Positions 34,538 through 44,889 of a stretch of DNA of 58,753 nucleotides are shown here, piece by piece. The stretch's first letter is position 1. Every line of letters begins with the position of its first letter. The notes beneath the pieces were generated by a model, which worked only from the letters and a program-made list of their open reading frames with translations, was not told where the DNA came from and did not search any database. Position numbers and translations under genes: made by a program. Source of the stretch: Phoronis australis (taxonomy: Eukaryota; Phoronida; Phoronidae). Location: contig NMRA01000203.1 in the NCBI GenBank assembly GCA_002633005.1, positions 157,579 through 216,331 on the forward strand, given 5' to 3'.

Positions 34538-36075
34538 CTACCCAAACATCAACCTATTTTGTATCAATTTAGATCGAGTAGCTCCACTCGATAACACAAG
34601 TTCAGTTGTTTTACATGATACCTGAGAGCAGACGAAGGTGTTGAAATTAACCAATGACGTAATCGGTTCGAACGCAGTCTGTTCAGCCGTTCACAACAAG
34701 CTTACTAGTGTCAACTTATCGCTTGAATTCATCGTTTTATACCAATAAATAAAAAAATTCAATGTAAAATCCTTGAAAATGAATCGAGTTCTTGAACAAA
34801 CGTGTTTTTTTTATTTCACTGTTACGGATTTATAGGTATTTGAACGTACCGTAGCCTACAGATTTCGGCAAGCCAATTTGCATTGGTCGATAGCGGGAGT
34901 TTGGAGTCTGTTTGGTGATAAATTCGAATCATTCTTCCGTAAAATACAGACAGGAGAACATAGCTGTGTGTTGTACTTTTAGTCTTGCGATTTTTTAAGT
35001 TCTAAACACTCGGAACGCTTATCACAGCCAGTGGCTCGGAACCCGATCAGGCCCGTCGCAGCCGCTAGAACTCAGTGGACATCACCATAGACTATGACAT
35101 CACGAACACTAAACCAGCGTTCCCCATCCGAACCGTCAGGGCAAAACTTATAGAGTAACAATGATTTGAATAATGTATTTGTATACCTAAATATAGATTC
35201 CCCTAACATGTGACCATAGCATCTAAACTCGAGTTATTATTTCACAACAGCTTTCTGTCAGCAAACACTGAATTAGCATGCGCTCACACGGCCTAGGTGC
35301 CCGGTCAATTACCTTTATTGCATCAAAAGCCGGTAACGCAGTGCTTTATTCATTGCTGGCTTCTCAAAACATTTGCACTCACGAATACTCCAAACGCATT
35401 ACAAATTGTATCTAATGAGACAGATTTTGTTTCAGTTTTATATAAGCATTGGTTAGGGTGAGAATAATGCATTTTGAAACAGAACACAGAATAATAAACG
35501 TTAACATGGCAACTCGCAATCCCCGGACTTAGACAAGAGCTCATCCGACGAAGACTTCACAGGTGGGTCGTTAGGTTTCACAGGCTAACAGTTCGAACCG
35601 GAATACACTGATCAAGCAATACTAAAGAGGCGCCGTGAACATGCACAGGCAACGGAACGTATGGTTAATTCTTTGGTAAGCCGGCATTCGTCAGAGAAAT
35701 CACTGTCGACGAAATGCCGGCCACAGACGCGGAGATGTTTCACGACCTCATACTTGCTATCAACAGCGTACTTTTCATTCTTCATTACCGTGAGCCACTT
35801 CCTAGGCAATTCGGGCTCTCGAGGAAGTCGAAAAAATGATATAACCGCTTTCCTCGCAGCTTCATAGTTCGGACAAGCGGGAACGATGGACCGCAACATA
35901 GCGGCATTCACTCCGCAGATGAGCCTCTGACGTCGCTGCATCGTTTCTCACCTTCGTCACAGGTTAACGTGACACCTCTCGGCAAGATAAGTTCGACCTT
36001 ATGCAAGACGATGTGGATATAGACCGATTAAGACGGTACAAAGACTAATTAAATCGGGTGGTATTACCCTTTAAT
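34538..36075 (-). repeat. Dispersed THAP-bearing repeat unit, copy B
   Basis: It aligns with copy A (27017-29075) but lacks the 506-bp insertion, showing the empty site cgcttgaattcat near 34730. Other shared blocks are the gcaaacactgaattagcatg stretch and the segment ending in aagactaattaaatcggg. Confidence 0.75.
35612..35941 (-). pseudogene. THAP zinc-finger exon relic, copy B
   Basis: A 109-codon frame encodes MLRSIVPACPNYEAARKA, FRLPREPELPRKWL and VCGRHFVDSDF, i.e. the THAP fold through the C-x2-H pair. The first zinc ligand is Ser (SIVPAC) where copy A has Cys (CIVPAC), so zinc binding should be impaired. The natural start is probably the ATG before LRSIVPAC. No following exon or transposase domain is recognised. 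It may be a relic of a domesticated gene or of a THAP transposase. Confidence 0.7.
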
Positions 36076-36106
36076 AATGTTTCGTGCTGTTTGTCTTCGA
36101 AATGCT

Positions 36107-36373
36107 ACAGATGCATGCGTGCATCCAGGCGGGGGGGGGGGGGCCNGGGGCTCGAACGAGCCCCCCATTAAGCGAAGTGAATAAAAAGGTGCGCCTCAGA
36201 GAAACAAAAAGTCCGAGAAAACCAGACAAAAGTCCACCAAAAAGGCGCAGACGCACAGTTCACAGACCTTAAGGTGGTACCCTATTTTTTTAGTCCTCCC
36301 GCTTTTTTGTTAGCAAAAGGTCCACTTTGTGAGAGGTTCGAGCTCCCCATATTAAAGGCTGGGTGCGCGCATG
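36107..36373 (+). mobile_element. GCGCGCACCC-TIR MITE, long copy with N
   Basis: From gcatgcgtgcatccag through a long G run, an N at 36146, the GGGGCTCGAACGAGCCCC hairpin, to ggctgggtgcgcgcatg. It is longer than the 24718 copy because of extra sequence around 36195-36275. The N falls in the G homopolymer, where base calling would fail. Confidence 0.8.
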
Positions 36374-36982
36374 AAATGTTTTCACAAAGATCATAAAATC
36401 AGGAGTCAAGTGTATATTACGTAACATTGTAAAATTCTTTGTCAGTGCTGAAAATCGGACGAATTTGGCATTTACTGAATGAACTTTTCGCAAGTGTTTG
36501 AGATTACTGCCGGTTACCTGTGTTATTCGTCGATGTGTAAGTATTTTGCTAGATTCTTACATATACAAACAAACTAAAGATTTAACCTAGAACTGAGATT
36601 GCCCAATCTTACGGTAACTTACAATAAGCCATTTTTTCCAAATGCTACATATTAACGCTGCTAATATTAGCGTACCTTTATTTTAAATTTTTAAAAGTTT
36701 GATCGCACGTGTGTGCAGCAGATTTCCGATTGAGCAAATCTCAAACTTAAAACTTTTGTATTAAATTTTGTAACCCGGTTGTATTCTCAAGTTGAATGTC
36801 GAATGAATTTTACTGGTTTTCGTCGGATTTTTTTGTGACCGTTTTAAGCACATTTTTGGTGTATACTGAAATTATCATGCCCGTCATGTCCACTAGTATT
36901 ATTATTGGGTAATTTCTACGTTACCTGCCATAAATTCAAGTACTACCAGCTTGCGTGTTAAATCCCTCCGAGTCTAGAAAAT
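36374..36982. other. No gene recognised
   Basis: AT-rich spacer, possibly including the 3' tail of the minus-strand LINE to its right. Confidence 0.35.
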
Positions 36983-37988
36983 TCATTTGCTCGTTTTCAC
37001 CGAAGGACAGGACGACCTTCTTCCAATGACACTTTGTAGGGTCACAAATGAGTGGTGGAGTGGTCTAGAGGTATTAACAGGGCAGTGACAGGTAAAATGA
37101 ATTTCGTTTTCAATTTGACCAGTGTTGCACACTGCACAATTTCTCTTATCCTCGGTTGGATTTGCGTGCCGCCCTGTTTGAATGTAAAGCTTGTGCATTA
37201 AGCACCTAAAACGAGCAAGTATTTTCCTTAGGTGGGGATCTAAGGCGTACAGGTATTTTTCATACTGTAGGTGCGTTTTGGTTGTACCATAGAATTGATA
37301 TTTAGTCGAATTATTAAATACAGAGTGCCAATTTTGTATGTCACAATCAATTAAGCTCAAAATTCTGAAAGTAATAAATCTGTCACATAGTCTGTACAAC
37401 CTTACCTCTCCAAACCCGTAGGTGTACAGTAGCATTTTTACAGAATATGCCCAGTTGTGCCTGTCGCCGTCCAGACATTGTTGCCGTCCACACATTGTTG
37501 CCGTAAGATGTTGTAACATTGAACTGGATATCTATGAAGCAGCCTTGTACAGTAAACATTATAGTAAGTATACAAGATTTATGTACCACACTCGCCATTA
37601 ATGACATTTGTTGTCATTTTGTTTAAGAAATCGTTATGAGCACTTTCTATAAAATTGACAATTGAGACACCCCAAATTTCCGAACCTTAAAATTAGTAGA
37701 ATTATACTATCAAACAGCTTAAAAAGGACTGACGGCGAAGAGCAATGTAATTTAGACAAACAAGCCTTTATCGAATTTAATGCTTTGACTCCAAATGAGC
37801 GAAACCCAACCCATTCAGTGAGCCTGTTGTTCAGAATGGATGTAAATACTTTACTTGTACTGTCAAGTCAAGGTATTACTCTGTAGTTGCTTGGGTTAAT
37901 CTTGTCTTCGTTTTTGTGTAGCGGCATCATAATACCCGTGGACCAAGCTTCAGGTAAAGTTCCAGTGTTGACAATTCTATTTATCGTA
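36983..37988 (-). pseudogene. LINE 3' part: RT remnant plus C-terminal CCHC-like domain
   Basis: On the minus strand the order is VNTGTLPEAWSTGIMMPL, then LHKNEDKINPSNYRVI and SKVFTSILNNRL, the start of a LINE reverse transcriptase. It then jumps to a later segment (KACLSKLHCSSPSVLFKLFD, LILRFG) with the catalytic palm missing, so about 150-200 codons are deleted. The 178-codon frame 37519-36983 then gives the C-terminal part, ending CAVCNTGQIENEIHFTCHCP. Its 5' continuation lies at 39545-40150. Confidence 0.8.
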
Positions 37989-39544
37989 ATCTATTTTGGC
38001 CGAGGTATGTGACAAGCTGTGTTGCAGAGTAAACCATGACGAGGATTGTTGAATACTGTCTTTTATAATGACGTAAGTAGGAAGAAATAAAGAATACCAC
38101 AAGACGTCTTGTTTGTAATGTCGACGACAGCGATGTTGTAACATTGGAAGAGAATCTTGTGCTTGCCGAGGTTTGAGTTCTACAACTCCAACGCAATGGC
38201 GATAGGTAGGAGTTCCTTGAACGTGATGGTGCTGGAGGTGAGCTTGCCAAAGACTGGCAAACTATAGGAAGCTCCCAACGTTGCCGCGGATCCGCCATTG
38301 GTGCCTGCAGCGTCGGAGTACAGTTTAAAAGCATCGGAAGATGTCCTTTCGTCGAGCAGGAACAGGGTTTTCGCGTTGCGGACCAAGCACGATGAGTGAA
38401 TAAGCGAAGTTGAGTAGGTGGATGAGAGATTGGAGATCACGTAAAGTGACCTTCGGCGCTTCTGGAAGTCGCTCAAGAGGTCCGTAACCGTGTCCACCTT
38501 GTCCTGTGGGAGGGAAGCGGTCATGGTCGCTAAGTCGAGATGGGAGCCATAAATGGTGATTGAGGTGGTTGGTTGAACTGTCCTGTCGTGGTTGAAAGGG
38601 GATGCCGACGGAGTCGAGTCGCCGAGTGATATGAATGTGGCGAGGTCTAAGGTAGGATAAGGGACCCACGAAAAAGAATGGAGAGGACGTTAAGAGCCCG
38701 GCGTAGCGACCAGTAGAAACCCAATCTGTATTTTCTGAAAGGTAAAATTGGGGTTAAGTAGAGACAACGGATGGTTGGTGGGGGTAGGAGGGTGCAAGTC
38801 CTATGAGATACCAAGCCTGAAACTGAAAGAGAAACCATTTATTAATTCAGTAGCCAAGTGGGTGTCGTAACCTGTAAGAAGATGTTTAAGTGTTTTTACT
38901 TTTACGGGTGTTGGGATACCTGGCAGCTGAGGAGGTGGGCGTTGTGGCAACTTTGGCGTTGGAGGTAATCGTGCTAAATGGTTGGCTCCGCAAAAGCCAC
39001 AACAGTGCTGCATCGGCAGAGGGGAGGATTTCAGAACTGGCCATTGAATTTCCAGCAGATACCTGTGGGGAAAGAGTGAGGGTGAGGCGACTGGACCTCG
39101 AGGCGGATGGGGTTTGGGGAAAGGACTGACAATTGATAGGGTGGCGTTGGAACTTGTCAAAGTTGAGGGAAGCTTTGCGCCAGAGGTCCCAGTGGATGTG
39201 GTCCCACTCTAAGGGGAACGATGATCTGAAATGCCCGAAATGCGTGTCATAAAACAAGGCCGCTGCCAGGCTGTAGTAAAAGTGGCAGTCATGAATAATA
39301 GAGGACTACTCGGACAGCTTGTGCGCGTCCTGAGGGAACTTTTGGACCGGGATAGACTGAAAGATATGCAAGGCCTGGGTTCACTGGAGGATGGACGAGT
39401 TCGCCCGCGGTCTTGGGGAGCTGGAAAAACGGATCTGCTCCCGTTGAATGAAATAGAGACGGGGGAGTGGAGGGCTCGCCTGAAAGGAGAGAAGAAAATT
39501 CAATTAATTCATTGATGAAGATACGTTGACGAGTTTTGGAGTCG
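37989..39544 (-). mobile_element. DIRS/Ngaro-like retrotransposon fragment inserted in a LINE
   Basis: Minus-strand frames give, in order, GIPTPVKVKTLKHLL...LINGFSFSFRLGI (about 39000-38800), TASLPQDKVDTVTDLL (about 38520), KVTLRDLQSLIHLLNFAYS (about 38450), and FKLYSDAAGTNGGSA...ITFKELLPIAIALEL (about 38310-38180), the last being the RNase H core. This order and the LQSLIG/LNFA and FKELLPI blocks are those of tyrosine-recombinase retrotransposons. Frames are broken, no recombinase or split repeats are seen, and the fragment is about 1.55 kb. It separates two parts of one LINE, so it landed after that LINE. Confidence 0.78.
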
Positions 39545-40150
39545 ACAGGAAACCTCAATGGCAAAGTTCTATTAAATAAGTCGTGCAACTCTGTAGTTAG
39601 ACTGTCTACGGATGGCTTGAAAAGTTCATTTGTTATACCGTCCTCACCTGGCGATTTACTATATTTGAGAGATTGAGTGGCTAATATTGTCATTTGAAAC
39701 AGGAAGGTCGTCGTAAAGACTATCGTTTGCACATTTCTCGCATTTAGCGTCATGGTCGTACCAGTAGGTCGGGGTCTCGGAAAATGTTCTACTTTCCTCT
39801 TCTCGTTGAAAACCAAACAAATCCTTAAAATAACTGAACCAGTGCTATTCCGATATTTGGGTGCCCGAGTCATAGCTTGGATTGGTTTATGATGGCAACG
39901 TATTTAACTGTTCTCCAAAACTTGGCATTATCCCGAACCTGATGACATCATTGACTTTGGTATTTGGCTTGCTATACTTCCTTCTTCTCTTGACACAACT
40001 TTTAAAATTCTTTTTTATTTTTAAGTAGCTTGCCAGATCATCATCATTTCTAGATCCTCCAAAACGTTTCAGTGGTGATCGCTTTTGTAACAGTTTCTGT
40101 TCACATTCAGTACCAAACCACATGGAATCTATGTTTTCTTTAGCACGTTC
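39545..40150 (-). pseudogene. LINE 5' side of the same interrupted element
   Basis: The minus strand reads MWFGTECEQKLLQK...DDDLASYLKIKKNFKSCVKRRRK (40123-39960), a linker typical of LINEs between endonuclease and RT, then KYSKSPGEDGITNELFKPS and ELHDLFNRTL, the first RT block (the K-S/A-P-G-x-D-x-I motif). It stops where the DIRS fragment begins and resumes at 37988 with VNTGTLPEAW. The endonuclease domain is missing. Confidence 0.78.
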
Positions 40151-40350
40151 GATGGGTTTTCATAGATGATTTTTTGTCATTTATGAACAAATTGTGTTTC
40201 CGATGTTTCAGAAAGTTTTGATGCTACCTAAATTAGGGAAATACATATTATTCAAATAGCAAATTCCATTAAATGATTTTTAAAAATATGAAATAAAGGT
40301 ACAAGAAAACTTTTTGGAACGTCATATCTTAGCTCGGATTCACATGAAAG

Positions 40351-40480
40351 TTTCAAATAGCGCGCTTTATACACAGACCTCCATATTCAAATAGCGCGCT
40401 TTATACACCGACCTCCATATTCAAATAGCGCGCTTTATGCACACACCTCCATATTCAAATAGCGCGCTTTATGCACACAC
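40351..40480 (+). repeat. 34-bp minisatellite, 4 copies, with AGCGCGCT palindromes
   Basis: Units of atattcaaatagcgcgcttt plus atacacagacctcc, the last partial. Each contains the palindrome AGCGCGCT. Confidence 0.9.
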
Positions 40481-41217
40481 ATTCAGAATGCTTTTAGCAA
40501 TTGTTTCTAAAATGTTCCACTTTCGTAGGAGGGGTTATCAAAAGTAGCACCTTTACGATTTCTATGAAAAACGAAGTGGTATAATTGTAATTTACAAAAC
40601 TGTAATAGGGTTGTTGAGATTTTATCATGTATATCAATATAAAAAGAAATTTTATCATGTTATTGATACCATTGTTTTGTTATCAAAGTAACCCTTTTTG
40701 CTAAAGGACAAATTTAGTAGGCTTTCTAGTTTCAGAAAATATATCCTGTCACTGATTTGAAATCCATAGTTTTGTAGACACTTGGTAACATACGCCGACT
40801 TGACAACAAGGTCCTATATAATCTTAAATGAATTAACCTTTCAAGAAATTGATTTCTTGGAGATTAAATGATTTCTGCAAATCTGAATCAAGCGAATTAA
40901 CCTTTCAAGAAATTTTTGCCTGAGGGAAATTTGAGGTCGACGGGCGAAATATTATACGTCTACGGCGATCGAGGGTGTGAAATTGGTGATAACGGCGATG
41001 ATGTGGAAATTTAGCATGAATACGGAGCAAAGACTTTGGCGACCCAAGGGCGGGAAAGTTTTACAGAAGGCGAACTTGTCTATGCCCGCCATATGATTAC
41101 CTTCCTCTACGGACTTGTATGTCATTTCCTAGTCGCATTATTTTTTCTGGAAATAGCGTTACTACGTCAATTAATCATATGATCATTAATCTGTATCAAT
41201 CACCATTGTAATCATCG

Positions 41218-41420
41218 TCACCAACATCACCAGCACCAATAGTATCATCACCACCACCACTAGTATCATCACCTTCACCACTAGTATCATCACCAGCACC
41301 ACTAGTATCATCACCAGCACCACTAGTATCATCACCAGCACCACTAGTATCATCACCATCACCACTAGTATCATCACCATCACCACTAGTATCATCACCA
41401 CTAGTATCATCACCATCACA
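41218..41420. repeat. 21-bp minisatellite (heptad-encoding)
   Basis: Repeats of agtatcatcaccagcaccac type. Because the unit is a multiple of three and stop-free, two minus-strand frames stay open, one as a GDDTSGA heptad and one as a hydrophobic MILVVLV string. Nothing supports translation. Confidence 0.85.
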
Positions 41421-41844
41421 ATATATTATCAATCCTTTCGATTTCATTAAGCTGGAGCTGTGAGATGTCATGATGGTTTTCCATCAAGGTAGCAACGGTT
41501 TCCTTCTGTGCTGTAAGTTTCAGTAAAAGCTGCTATAAACTCGTTTGTCGACAAAAAGCTTGCTTTTGATTTAAACCATTTACCGGTCGCAAAATCTGGT
41601 CTCGGGTTGTTCTTTAATTTAATTTCTTGTCTTGAGGAGAACTAAGCGGGATTCGCCCCATAGACTTTATTTATTTTAACTTGAATCTAGGAACCAGTTG
41701 TTGGTCCTTACGTCGAATGAAGTTCACGATTCTGTTTTGACTTCATTATTGCACTGTGAAAGGAAGTAATGTTACTTCAAATTTTAATGATGCATAGAAT
41801 TTTTAAAAAAGTATTAAGACTCCAGTAAACAAAAGTGTTGTGAT

Positions 41845-42665
41845 ATAGTTTATTTGCAAGAAACATATAGCGTTCCTGACTCCATTGATAAATGGGAACG
41901 TGATTGGGGTGGTCCGCTATTTTCTGGTCACGGCACTAACCATAGTAAAGGCACTGCCATTTTAATTCATCCATGTTTGGATTTTGATCCTTCTTTAGTC
42001 TAGAATGATACTGACGGTAGATATATTCTCAATTGCAAAATTGCAGAACAAGATTTCATTTTGCTCAATCTGTACTTTCCAAATGAAACCAGGAAACAAC
42101 TCGAATTTCTGGATTTCATCAATTTAGAACTCCGTAATTTGGTAAATAATCAAAGAATCCTCTGCGCTGGTGATTCTAACTGCGGTCCCACAGACATAGA
42201 CAAGAAAGTAAAACTGGTGTATTCCATGAAAAGTCCGATAATACAGAACAGCAACGAATTTCAAGTTGTATGATGTTTGGCGTGAAAATAACCCAAGTGT
42301 GATGAAGTACAGTTGGGGGGATAAGAATATGTCATGCAAAAGTAGAATTGACATGTGGCTGATTTCCAGAGAAGATGCAGTCAGTGAAGTTGCCATTATT
42401 AACGACTTTATATTTTCAGATCACTCTGCCATTACTTTACATTTTGAAATAACCAAAAATGCAGAGAGGTCTTTGTCTTTGGAAATTTAACACTAGTTAT
42501 TTGAATGATACCAATTATATCAACAAAATAACTAAATCTGTCGAACTTTACAGTGTTCTTTATCGACATATTGATGACAAAGAATTAGTTTGGGAATTAA
42601 TTAAAAAGGAAACCAGGAAAACTTTTCTAGATACTTTTTGTTCTATATTTCTATATGTATGACGT
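41845..42665 (+). pseudogene. LINE endonuclease-domain fragment
   Basis: Plus-strand frames read LQETYS, GPLFSGHGTNHSKGTAIL, then FILLNLYFPNETRKQLEF, ILCAGDSNCGPTDID, and YSWGDKNMSCKSRIDMWLIS followed by FSDHSAI. These are the apurinic-like endonuclease motifs of LINEs (QET, G-x-A-I-L, AGDxN, SRIDxxLxS, SDH). In the fourth, D-F-N is changed to D-S-N. Frameshifts and a stop separate the pieces and no RT follows. It ends about 300 bp upstream of the GPCR. Confidence 0.82.
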
Positions 42666-42978
42666 ATTGTTCTTTAGTAAGTTGTAAAGATACATAGTTG
42701 GTGCCACCTAATCCCAGCCGTATCTAGTAATGACGTGCTCTCTGGGTTAATAAACGTAGTCTTCATGAAAAAATAAGACTCCAGCATGTTTGTCACCAGA
42801 CACTGTCGCGATCTATCGGTTTCCATATCCTGATAATTTCCATTAATTTCCTTGAACTGATATGTAATCGTTGTTCTTGTTACAGCTCGCCAAATGGATA
42901 GAAGTTACTACAAAAGCAAGACACACACTTTACTGAAACTAAAAATGTTTTTTATGCGAATATGAAGTATGTTTAATA
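42666..42978 (+). other. 5' flank of the GPCR gene
   Basis: A possible splice acceptor, TTCTTGTTACAG, sits near 42885, which would place the GPCR start codon in a second exon after a 5' untranslated exon. This is a motif-only suggestion. Confidence 0.3.
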
Positions 42979-44040
42979 ATGAATAACTCCAGTGACAGTG
43001 AGTTGTACGAGGACCCATGTGGCAATATTACGGAACCTGTGAAGTTATTGGGGAATGAAGTGACCTACGCCATTGCCGTCCCCATACCTTGCTTGATTTT
43101 GATGGTACTGGGCATCATTGGCAACAGCTTAGTCATCATTGTTATCACGACGAACAAACACTTGTGGAACGACATTAATTTTCTCATCGCAAATCTTGCT
43201 GCTATCGACTTGCTGTTTCTCTTCATTGTGATGCCATTTACGGTGTTGCGTTACACGTACCCCTCGTGGTTATTTGGTATCTTTCTTTGCAAGTTCATCC
43301 GCTACACACTCTATGTGACAGCCTATAACAGTGTGTATACTATGGTGTTAATGTCGTTAGTCAGGTTTTACGTCATTATGTATCCCGTTAAGGCTAACTA
43401 CGTTTTAAAGCGGTACTCTTTGGTGCCGAAAATAATTGTCATCACGTGGATTGTTATCCTTAGTATCAATACACCGGCTGTTTTTTTCCACGAGGTTGAA
43501 AACTACTCTTTCGACTGCCAGAAGAGATCAATGTGTTGGATGTTGCCAGAACAGATCACGAAGTTCAGTTTATGCTTCTTCATTTTTGGCTATGTTTTTC
43601 CGCTGTTGGTGATAAGTGTTTGTTATGGATTTATCTTCGCAAAGCTACAGCAAGACAAGCAAATTGGAGAGAGAAGAACTCTGGAGACCGTACACAGAAG
43701 AAGGCATGCGACGTGTCTTGTCTTCGCTATTGTCCTAATTTTCACAATATGTTGGTTACCGGCACACGTATTGGCGCTCCTTGATCATACCTTCCGAGTG
43801 GAGATAGAAGTGGACTTTATATCGCGGATAGCTCTCAATATCTTATGTAACATGTTGGTAGCTCTCAGCTCCACTCTCAATCCTGTTCTGTACTCGTTTC
43901 TGTCAGAGAACTACAGAGACGCTTTCAAGACAATGTTCTGCTGGGGAAAGGCACGGCTGCCTCCAAAACCCACTCCCCGTAGTATAAGCTATGGAGAATG
44001 CCACCAACAAACCTGCAGCACCTCATTGGATAAAAAATGA
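42979..44040 (+). CDS. Rhodopsin-family (class A) peptide-type GPCR
   Basis: A 353-residue uninterrupted frame with seven hydrophobic segments. Class A anchors are N49 in TM1 (GNS), D77 in TM2 (NLAAID), C104 at the top of TM3 and C180 or C186 for the disulfide, W157 in TM4, P208 in TM5, CWLP (258-261) in TM6 and NPVLY (301-305) in TM7. N-glycosylation sites lie at NNSS and NIT in the short N-tail; C321 could be palmitoylated. PSWLFG after TM2, SVYTMVLMS in TM3 and FLSENYRDAFK in helix 8 are most like the galanin/allatostatin-A/somatostatin branch. The D/ERY motif is VRF (V128-R129-F130), losing the acidic residue that stabilises the inactive state. The ligand is unknown. Confidence 0.9.
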   Translation: MNNSSDSELYEDPCGNITEPVKLLGNEVTYAIAVPIPCLILMVLGIIGNSLVIIVITTNKHLWNDINFLIANLAAIDLLFLFIVMPFTVLRYTYPSWLFGIFLCKFIRYTLYVTAYNSVYTMVLMSLVRFYVIMYPVKANYVLKRYSLVPKIIVITWIVILSINTPAVFFHEVENYSFDCQKRSMCWMLPEQITKFSLCFFIFGYVFPLLVISVCYGFIFAKLQQDKQIGERRTLETVHRRRHATCLVFAIVLIFTICWLPAHVLALLDHTFRVEIEVDFISRIALNILCNMLVALSSTLNPVLYSFLSENYRDAFKTMFCWGKARLPPKPTPRSISYGECHQQTCSTSLDKK

Positions 44041-44259
44041 CCTTTTTATTACCTTAGTATTGCTTCGTGATATTATGTAATAGGAGAGAAACAAAAACAA
44101 GTGTTCAAGATGAATTTTTAAAAACGCTGGTGCAGTTATTGTTTTGATTTTGTTTCATACAACTTTTGAGCTTTTCGTGAAAATCATCAAAGCTGTATTT
44201 TTGAAAACCTATCATACAAAAGTGGAAACAGGTCCTTATATCATTTTGGAGAGCACTAC

Positions 44260-44889
44260 ATAAAGCATAGTATCAATCATAAAGCATACTATCAATCATA
44301 AAGCATACTATCAATCATAAAGCATACTATCAATCATAAAGCATACTATCAATCATAAAGCATACTATCAATCATAAAGCATAGTATCAATCATAAAGTA
44401 TACTATCAATCATAAAGCATACTATCAATCATAAAGCATACTATCAATCATAAAGCATACTATCAATCATATAGCACACTATCAATCATAAAGCACACTA
44501 TCAATCATAAAGCATACTATCAATCATAAAGCATACTATCAATCATAAAGCATACTATCAATCATAAAGCATACTATCAATCATAAAGCATACTATCAAT
44601 CATAAAGCATACTATCAATCATAAAGCATACTATCAATCATAAAGCACACTATCAATCATAAAGCACGCTATCAATCATATAGCACACTATCAATCATAA
44701 AGCATACTATCAGTCATAAAGCACACTATCAATCATAAAGCATACTATCAGTCATAAAGCACGCTATCAATCATAAAGCATACTATCAATCATAAAGCAT
44801 ACTATCAATCATAAAGCATACTATCAATCATAAAGCATACTATCAATCATAAAGCATAGTATCAATCATATAGCATACTACCAATCCAG
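44260..44889 (+). repeat. 19-bp satellite-like array, ~33 copies
   Basis: Head-to-tail units of ataaagcatactatcaatc with a few variants (agtatc, cacact, tatagc). It begins about 220 bp after the GPCR stop codon, so it may lie in that gene's 3' untranslated region or just beyond. Array length is likely polymorphic. Confidence 0.95.

Noticed and set aside
39231-39515. Plus-strand open frames across 38890-39515
   Set aside because: They are shadows of the minus-strand DIRS-like coding sequence.
41186-41471. Overlapping hydrophobic and acidic minus-strand proteins
   Set aside because: Produced by the 21-bp minisatellite; no start context or neighbouring exon supports a gene.
43533-43784. 83-codon frame inside the GPCR
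   Set aside because: It overlaps the GPCR in another frame and has no independent support.
44260-44889. CRISPR-like array
   Set aside because: Units are direct head-to-tail 19-mers with no unique spacers; this is a satellite in an animal genome.
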